Below, one piece after another: positions 57,862-64,000 of a DNA stretch of 64,000 nucleotides; the stretch's first letter is position 1; each line of letters begins with the position of its first letter. The position numbers and the translations under genes were made by a program. The stretch is from Akebia trifoliata (lineage: Eukaryota; Streptophyta; Magnoliopsida; Ranunculales; Lardizabalaceae). Under the pieces are notes generated by a model, which saw only the letters and a program-made list of their open reading frames with translations, had not been told where the DNA came from and made no database searches. The stretch covers positions 7,606,001-7,670,000 of the forward strand of contig CM030709.1 of assembly GCA_017979445.1 (NCBI GenBank). Direction: 5' to 3'.

Positions 57862-58110
57862 CACTACGTGAAAATTTTCAAAATTCGACGGTCCAAAATC
57901 GTCGAATTATGGGACCATTCGACAGTCTCGACCGTCAAATTGGCCCATTGAATTAGGCCTTGTCGAGAAAATTTTGACGGTAAAAAACCATAGAATTTAG
58001 GGCGACTGTCGCTATAGAGGAAAAGCCTGTCGCAAATACATAACAACAGCCATGTATAAGGACTTATAGCGACAGCCGCTATTGGCCGTCACTATAGGTA
58101 TTGTATTAAA
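57862..58110. mobile_element. CACTA (En/Spm-like) transposon terminus
   Basis: It starts CACTACGTGAAAATTTTC and is followed by subterminal repeats of GTCG/CGAC words (TTCGACGGTCC, GCGACTGTCGCTATAG, AGCGACAGCCGCTATTGG), typical of plant CACTA ends. It is interrupted at a (TA)n tract near 58121 by the MITE array. Similar text (GCCGACCGTCGCTATAGGG) resumes at 60140-60158. The other terminus was not found. Confidence 0.65.
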
Positions 58111-58111
58111 A

Positions 58112-58142
<31 letters not shown>

Positions 58143-58508
58143 GGGGGGCGTTCAATGGCCAACTTTTTGGCAAAACATTTTTCAAAACATGAGTTAGAGG
58201 TTTTGGAATGGGCTGATTTTTGGTGAGGATGATCTCTACGGTGAGGAGATCATCCTCACCAAAAATTAGCCCATTCCAAAACTTCTAACCCATGTTTACA
58301 AGCTGAAAAATCATGGACCGTTCATTTTTTGTAAACTGTTTTTGATGGGGTTAGAAGTTTTGGAATGGGCTGATTTTTGGTGAGGATGATCTCCTCACCG
58401 TAGAGATCATCCTCACCAAAAATCAGCCCATTTCAAAACCTATAACCTATGTTTTGAAAGATGTTTTGCCAAAAAGTTTGCTAAAAAGTTTGCCCTTGAA
58501 CACTACCC
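58143..58508. mobile_element. Palindromic MITE array, element 1
   Basis: Left GGGGGGCGTTCAATGG, right GAACACTACCC, between (TA)n tracts. Two hairpins flank a spacer in orientation A (reads CATGTTTACAAGCTG, then TTTTTGATGGGG). No protein is encoded. Confidence 0.85.
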
Positions 58509-58533
58509 ATATATATATATGTATATATATATA

Positions 58534-58897
58534 GGGTCCCTTTCAGCAACAAACATTTTGGCAAAACATTTTTCAAAACATGGGTTAGAGGTTTTGGAAT
58601 GGGCTGATTTTTGGTGAGGATGATCTCTACGGTGAGGAGATCATCCTAATCAAAAATCAGCCCATTCCAAAACTTCTAACCCCATGTTAACAGGTTGAAA
58701 AATTGTGAACCGTCCATTTTTTGTAAACCATTTTTGATGGGTTAGAAATTTTGGAATGGGCTGATTTTTGGTGATGATGATCTATTCCCTGTAGAGATCA
58801 TCCTCACCAAAAATCAGCCCATTCCAAAACCTGTAACCCATATTTTGAAAAATGTTTTGCCAAAATGTTTGTCAAAATGTTTGTTGCTGAACATTTC

Positions 58898-58899
<2 letters not shown>
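58534..58899. mobile_element. Palindromic MITE array, element 2
   Basis: Left end GGGTCCCTTTCAGCAAC, right end GTTGCTGAACATTTCCC, orientation A. Two hairpins of about 95 bases each. Its right end is mirrored by the left end of element 3 across (TA)n. Confidence 0.88.
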
Positions 58900-58936
<37 letters not shown>

Positions 58937-58939
<3 letters not shown>

Positions 58940-59314
58940 AAATGTTCAGCAACAAACATTTTGACAAACATTTTGGCAAAACATTTTTCAAAATATGGGT
59001 TAGAGGTTGTGAAATGGGCTGATTTTTGGTGAGGATGATCTCTACGGTGAGGAGATCATCATCACCAAAAATCAGCCTATTTCAAAACCTCTAACCCATC
59101 AAAAATGGTTTACAAAAAATGGATGGTCCACGATTTTCCAACTTGTAAACATGGGGTTAGAAGTTTTGGAATGGGCTGATTTTTTATGAGGATGATCTCC
59201 TCACCGTAGAGATCATCCTCACCAAAAATCAGCCCATTCCAAAACCTCTAACCCATGTTTTGAAAAATGTTTTGCCAAAATGTTTGCCAAAATGTTTGTT
59301 GCTGAAAGGGACCC
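58937..59314. mobile_element. Palindromic MITE array, element 3 (inverse of element 2)
   Basis: Left GGGAAATGTTCAGCAAC, right GCTGAAAGGGACCC. The spacer reads in orientation B (CATCAAAAATGG, then CTTGTAAACATGGGG). Ends and core are both inverted relative to element 2. Confidence 0.88.
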
Positions 59315-59334
59315 ATATATATATATATATATAT

Positions 59335-59715
59335 GGGTCCCGTTCACCACCCTTAGTTTTACCACACACTTTAACAAACGCGTTTTGTCTTACATGGGTT
59401 AGAAGTTTCGGAATGAGCTGATTTTTGGTGAGGATGATCTCTATGGTGAGGAGATCATCCCCACCAAAAATCAGCTCATTCCAAAACTTCTAACCCCATC
59501 AAAATTGATTTACAAAAAATGGACGGTCCACGATTTTTCAACGTGTAAACATGGGGCTAAACATTTCGGACTGGGCTGATTTTTGGGGAGGATGATCTTC
59601 TAATCATAGAGATCATCCTCACCAAAAATCAGCTCATTCCAAAACTTCTAACCCATGTAGGACAAAAAACGTTTGTTAAAGTGTGTGGTAAAACTTAGGG
59701 TGCTGAACATTTCCC
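59335..59715. mobile_element. Palindromic MITE array, element 4
   Basis: Left GGGTCCCGTTCACCACCC, right GGTGCTGAACATTTCCC, orientation B. It belongs to a second end-type containing TTTTACCACACACTTTAAC. Confidence 0.88.
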
Positions 59716-59726
59716 TATATATATAT

Positions 59727-60104
59727 GGGAAATGTTCAGCACCCTAAGTTTTACCACACACTTTAACAAACGTTTTTTGTCCTACATGGGTTAGAAGTTT
59801 TGGAATGAGCTGATTTTTGGTGAGGATGATCTCTATGATTAGAAGATCATCCTCCCCAAAAATCAGCCCATTCCGAAATGTTTAGCCCCATGTTTACACG
59901 TTGAAAAATCGTGGACCGTCCATTTTTTGTAAATCAATTTTGACGGGGTTAGAAGTTTTGGAATGAGCTGATTTTTGGTGAGGATGATCTCCTCACCATA
60001 GAGATCATCCTCACCAAAAATCAGCTCATTCCGAAACTTCTAACTCATATAAGACAAAACGCGTTTGTTAAAGTGTGTGGTAAAACTTAGGGTGCCGAAC
60101 GGGA
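59727..60104. mobile_element. Palindromic MITE array, element 5 (inverse of element 4)
   Basis: Left GGGAAATGTTCAGCACCC, right TGCCGAACGGGA then TATATA. Orientation A. It is the inverted partner of element 4 and resembles the MDAR-intron copy at 25562-25940. Confidence 0.88.
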
Positions 60105-60387
60105 TATATATATATATATATTAAGCCTTTAGCTACGGTCGCCGACCGTCGCTATAGGGTATTCATTTAAAAAAAAAATATTAGGTCCCCAACTAGAACT
60201 CGCCCAATCTAGAACTCACTGGAGTAATACATTTTCATGTTTCAAATCCCTGTATATTATACCTGTATAAAAACAATGATTTTCCATGAAATACTCATGT
60301 TTGTTTGATGACATAAATGGGTTAACATGAACATGTTTTTAACAATCAACAAAATTGAAAATTGATTCTATCAATCACTAGTGTTTC

Positions 60388-61075
60388 ATCATGAACTGTC
60401 CCATAAATTCATCATTTAAGGAGATCTCCTTCTCATCATCATAGTTGTTGTTGATGTTATCAACCAAAAGGAACTATACCATAGTGAGGCTAGTGCTTGT
60501 CTTCCTAGCAATGAAATCTGCATAGGACAGCGCTTCACGAGAATCCGCTCCACCCATGAAAATAAAAACAACATGGTTTCATTGAGCAGGCCAAGGAACG
60601 GGGCAGAACATTCATGTGTGGGTTTTGATCAACAAGGATTCCAACCGAACAAGGTGCATTGGCCAGGAGGCTAGAATTCACCATGTGAGATGCATTATAT
60701 TGAGTATAGTCTCTCCATCCTGGCTTGTGGAAGGGAACAATAATGAGTGATGCATTTTTTTCTAGTGCAAGTTCACAAATATCACGGTACATCGTGTTGT
60801 AAGGGGGACACAGCTCTGAATGCCTGAATGCTACCATAGTGATTATGTGTTTGCTCATAGATCTTCAAGGCCTTTACCATGAAGTTGGAGCGGGCATACT
60901 GGAAGATCTAAGATGGCTGTCATGAGTTATAAACATGGCATTTGCACCATTGAGTTCAACAAGGTGGAGAGCATACACTGAGATTGGGCTATCTTTGTTT
61001 GAATGAGAGGCTTGAAGGAAGTTGATGGATACTCTCTTGTTCATGAATGCAAGCGACAATCCTGATTTCACAATC
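60388..61075 (-). pseudogene. CHX-type cation/H+ exchanger C-terminal fragment, degraded
   Basis: On the - strand, frames 61071-60874 and 60858-60535 plus a shifted third frame resemble in order the cytosolic C-terminal half of plant CHX antiporters. The first reads FLQASHSNKDSPISVYALHL, then VELNGANAMFITH. The second reads YNTMYRDICELALEKNASLI, then IVPFHKP, then LLANAPCSVGILVD. The third, after a shift, reads FIFMGGADSREALSYADFIA. CHX proteins move K+/Na+ against H+ at endomembranes or plasma membrane. No membrane domain is present nearby, stops and shifts break the frame, and the N-terminal two thirds are missing. Confidence 0.8.
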
Positions 61076-61250
61076 TAGCCGAGAGTGCTGCACATTCTTG
61101 CTCCTTTGTCAATGCTCTTCACTGTTCTATCATCACAATATATGTTCACATTCATTAACTCCAAAACTGACTTCGGTGTTAGATCCTTCACAAGATGATG
61201 ATGATGATGATGTATGTGTCGATCATAGTAACCCATGGAATCGATGGTAC

Positions 61251-61474
61251 CTGATTCATGGCTGGTGGGACCGATGCATGTTCTAACAGCCGTTTGATCT
61301 TTCTACAAGAGAAATTACTCACACCAATGGACTTACATATCCCCATATCCAAACATTTCTCCATTCCAGCCCATGTTGACTCTATGCCCAACTCTTCGAA
61401 GTCTTCTTCATTAGGCACAGCATATGAAGCCCATTCCTTCAATTTGGCTGGCCAGTGTACAAGGTACAATACAT
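61251..61474 (-). pseudogene. Aldo-keto reductase exon fragment
   Basis: The - strand reads VLYLVHWPAKLKEWASY, then EEDFEELGIESTWAGMEKCL, GICKSIGVSNFSCRKI and VPPAMNQ, followed by a GT donor at 61250. HWP carries the catalytic His and GVSNF and NQ are family motifs of plant AKR4 enzymes. No acceptor AG precedes VLYLVHWP, and neither the preceding exon (with the catalytic Tyr) nor the following exon is visible. A (GAT)n repeat lies just after the donor. It is a single-exon relic, 175 bases upstream of the CHX fragment. Confidence 0.75.
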
Positions 61475-61478
61475 TCAT

Positions 61479-63587
61479 ATTAGTAAATCAGAAAAAAAGA
61501 AAAAGAAAAAACAGGATCTAGAAGTTATAATACATTCATATTAATGTCGGAAACAATGAGACTAGCATTTACTTGACAAAAAACTATCACGTAAACAACT
61601 ACTAATCATCGCTTGCCTAGCCAAATTAAAGACATAGTGAATTGCCCTCTAAACAATTCCTCTTGTTCCTTGCAAATTAAATGATATATCATAATGGTAA
61701 ATACAGGCTTATTTTGGGATAAATAAAGTACACAAATCTCAAAGAGCGAAATCCCAAAAAAACCTCAACATGAGTATCTATTTTATTATTATATATGCAT
61801 TTTAGATATTTCTTAAAGAAATTATATAACGACTAATTCATTAGTTTCAAAAGCAATGTATTAACCACCAAATGGAGTCTTTTGTTCTGTTTTATTGTTA
61901 TATATACATGTATATTTCCTTTCCATTAGAGATACATATATACATATGTACAATGACTATAATTCTAAGCATAGAAATATGTAAACAATAACTAAGAAGA
62001 AAACTTTCAAAAGAGAGAATTGCAGAAGATTAAGGCCTAGCATTGAAATATGATAACAAAGGACTCAAAATAGGTCAAGTGAGTCTTGGTTGGTGTGGGA
62101 AGGGAGCAAATTATCAAGTGTTTTAGACTTTCAATGTTATAAATGAATAGTAAGGACCTTAAGCATATCTCAAACTCATAAAAACCAAATTCAGACTTTG
62201 TCTGAACCTATTTGAATCTCTTATAGGTGGGGGCTGGGTACATGACTTATCATCTCTATATGCACACCACCCAAACAATTCTAATCCTCTAATCCAAAGC
62301 CTCTTATGAACCAAAGCCTTTTATGAACATAGATCTATAATTAATTATCAATGTAAATAGTCTAAAAGGATAATTCACCTCAATTAGCTACAGTTTAAAA
62401 TTCATACATATTGGACAATCCCAACTCTGAGGTTTGAACCCATGACCTCAAAGTTTTTTCACAATGTATCAAACCAACTGAGCTATGTGGGGCATTTGTA
62501 GTTTTGTAGACAACCGTCTCTATCATAGCAATTAAATAAAAGCACAAGCAAGGCATAAAAACAGAATTGAATGAGTCATTAGATATTAAAATGCAAAACC
62601 TAACAGATTCAGTATTACTTAGGAAGAAGAAATAGGATCGAACAATAGTGGGATCATAGAGTGTTCTTAAGCAAAGAGAGGATCCTGAGATTGTTGCTAG
62701 TCTTTAAAGGAGTTTAGAGCACCATTTTTGAAGTCGAGATTGTTTGGAGTTGGACATGCACAATTATGATCAATGATGGCATAGATGAGAAATTTGATGA
62801 AATCAAAAGTTTAGGATAATAACCCACACTAACACAATTCTGACTATAACCTATTTCAAGACAGGTACAACACCACACAAACCAACTAAAATCCAACAAC
62901 TACCAATATATATATATATATATATATATTGTGTGATGAATTTATTTCTATATTGTAAACAATTGTAATATGTTCAATGGAATTCTTGTAACTATGTGTC
63001 TTGTAAAAGACAATCACAACCTCAAATCACACTTAATAAATATTAAAGGCAAAATCTGATCAAGATCACAATGAAACATGTGCCCCCTTTTTTTGAGATA
63101 GAAAAGTGGGTTGATGGTTCTCCAAATCTTTGGGATAAGACTTTGTTTTTATAATTGTTGTAAGTTGGTTGGTGATCATTGGATGAAGGTAAACTAGTTT
63201 GAGGGATCATCACTCACAAACCTCATACCGTTAACGAACATTAGCACCTTGAAGTATTGAAGAGAAAATGTGGCTTCTGCCCTGAAATCAATAGCAAAAA
63301 GAAAACAGAAGCAACACAATGCTTGAAAAAAAATGGGAAAAAAATGTCCTGCACTCTGAAATCCAATCACCCAAGTTGAATTTCCAGAGCACGTTGAACA
63401 TGATCATGTGTAGAGTTAAAAAAATGGAATATTGGTTAGAAAAAAGCTTCTAATCTTCTAATCAATTATAGAAGGATACTTTAAAATAAAATAAAAAAGT
63501 AGGACCACAGTACCAAGCAGAATTAAGTAGCATAAGCTAGATAATAGCGAAGATTTAAAGAAAGTTACCATAGAAGTGCATAATTAC
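61479..63587. other. Gene-free interval with a SINE fragment and (TA)n
   Basis: A/T-rich. It contains the unit at 62400-62505 (separate entry), a (TA)n run at about 62906-62930, and a LINE-tail-like TCTTTGGGATAAGACTTTG near 63128. No coding region is supported. Confidence 0.4.
62400..62505 (-). mobile_element. tRNA-derived SINE fragment
   Basis: The - strand has CCACATAGCTCAGTTGGTT (A box) and GAGGTCATGGGTTCAAACC (B box) about 45 bases apart, as in a tRNA-derived SINE head. The head text matches the fragment at 38522. The anticodon arm does not fold, so it is not a tRNA gene. Confidence 0.6.
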
Positions 63588-63895
63588 CTTCAATTTCTAA
63601 AAATTTGTAACCAGTCTCATATACTGATCACGTGCTTCCGGGTAACGAACCATGGATTGAACTCTTGCTAGAGACTTCTCTACACCAGCAACTTTCTATT
63701 TCTAACCAAGATGCAGAAACTCATACTCATCAATCTTCCCAATTTCAAATTAGGTGTTTTCAATTGCTTTGCCAGCTCCAAAACCTTGCAATCCAAATCC
63801 TTTTCGCCACCAAAGCAATATAGCATTTTCAACAATACTAACAGACTAGATGACCTTTTTTATTGCTTACAAACCTGATGTCCCCTAACATGTGC
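63588..63895 (-). pseudogene. CAMTA transcription activator C-terminal exon, degraded
   Basis: On the - strand, TTTCAG at 63896 opens a broken frame reading AHVRGHQV, then (after stops) VENAILLWWRKGFGLQGF, EYEFLHLG and SLARVQSMVRYPEARDQYMRL. It ends at AAG|GTAATT. This resembles the IQ-motif/calmodulin-binding end of plant CAMTA proteins (AHVRGHQVRK, ILRWRRKGSGLRGF, ARVKSMVQYPEARDQY). At least four in-frame stops show it is not functional in this form. The acceptor is intact, and earlier exons may lie beyond the window. Confidence 0.78.
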
Positions 63896-64000
63896 CTGAA
63901 AGGAAAGAAATCTGCAGAATTGAACCAAAAGTAGGAAATCCTGAACTTCTTGGTTGTGTACAAAAGATTTAAAAAAATTTATTAATTGTATGGGTTTTTA

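Noticed and set aside
58143..60104. CRISPR-like array
   Set aside because: Repeats are about 370 bp, palindromic and separated by (TA)n in a plant nuclear context. There are no uniform spacers.
62400..62505. Genuine tRNA gene
   Set aside because: A and B boxes are present, but acceptor and anticodon stems do not pair, so it is a SINE head.

Overview
The window looks like nuclear DNA of a flowering plant. It is AT-rich, its genes have GT-AG introns, they encode plant-specific families (a WAG-type AGCVIII kinase and a 434-residue monodehydroascorbate reductase), and most of the remaining sequence is transposon-derived. I cannot place the species.

Four genes can be rebuilt exon by exon with matching splice phases. 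(1) A WAG1/WAG2-like AGC kinase, + strand, 2782-5035, two exons, 455 aa. (2) A monodehydroascorbate reductase (MDAR), + strand, 17261-26830, ten exons, 434 aa, with a CKI C-terminus that may be a minor peroxisomal signal. (3) A 60S acidic ribosomal protein P2 gene, - strand, 29983-31986, three coding exons, 112 aa, with telo-boxes and a TATA box upstream. (4) A 175-aa protein, - strand, 36299-39890, six coding exons, whose four cysteines form two CX9C motifs. These genes do not form a pathway and appear to be independent neighbours.

Layout. 1-2.8 kb: degenerate repeats and a small MITE. 2.8-5.0 kb: the kinase. 5-17.2 kb: gene-free, with an LTR-like repeat, a SINE in perfect 18-bp target duplications, a second SINE-like unit, palindromic MITEs, an element with long inverted ends and a 265-bp tandem triplication. 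17.3-26.8 kb: MDAR, whose introns hold an RTE-type LINE relic and a MITE cluster. 30-32.2 kb: P2. 36-42.2 kb: the CX9C gene with a plastid-type tRNA-Ser copy in intron 1 and a DDT-domain-like relic in its putative leader. 42.2-52.2 kb: nested DNA transposons, namely two abutting PIF/Harbinger-like elements with TTA duplications, a 566-bp element with 8-bp duplications, and a 4-kb hAT-type composite with 8-bp duplications. 52.2-57.5 kb: LTR remnants and an L1-type LINE relic. 57.9-60.2 kb: a CACTA end split by five (TA)n-separated palindromic elements. 60.4-64 kb: degraded fragments of a CHX transporter, an aldo-keto reductase and a CAMTA transcription factor, all on the - strand.

The most unusual feature is the (TA)n-associated palindromic element family, in the MDAR last intron and at 58.1-60.1 kb. 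Each complete copy holds two successive hairpins, its two ends can be told apart, and neighbours in the array form inverted pairs joined at (TA)n.
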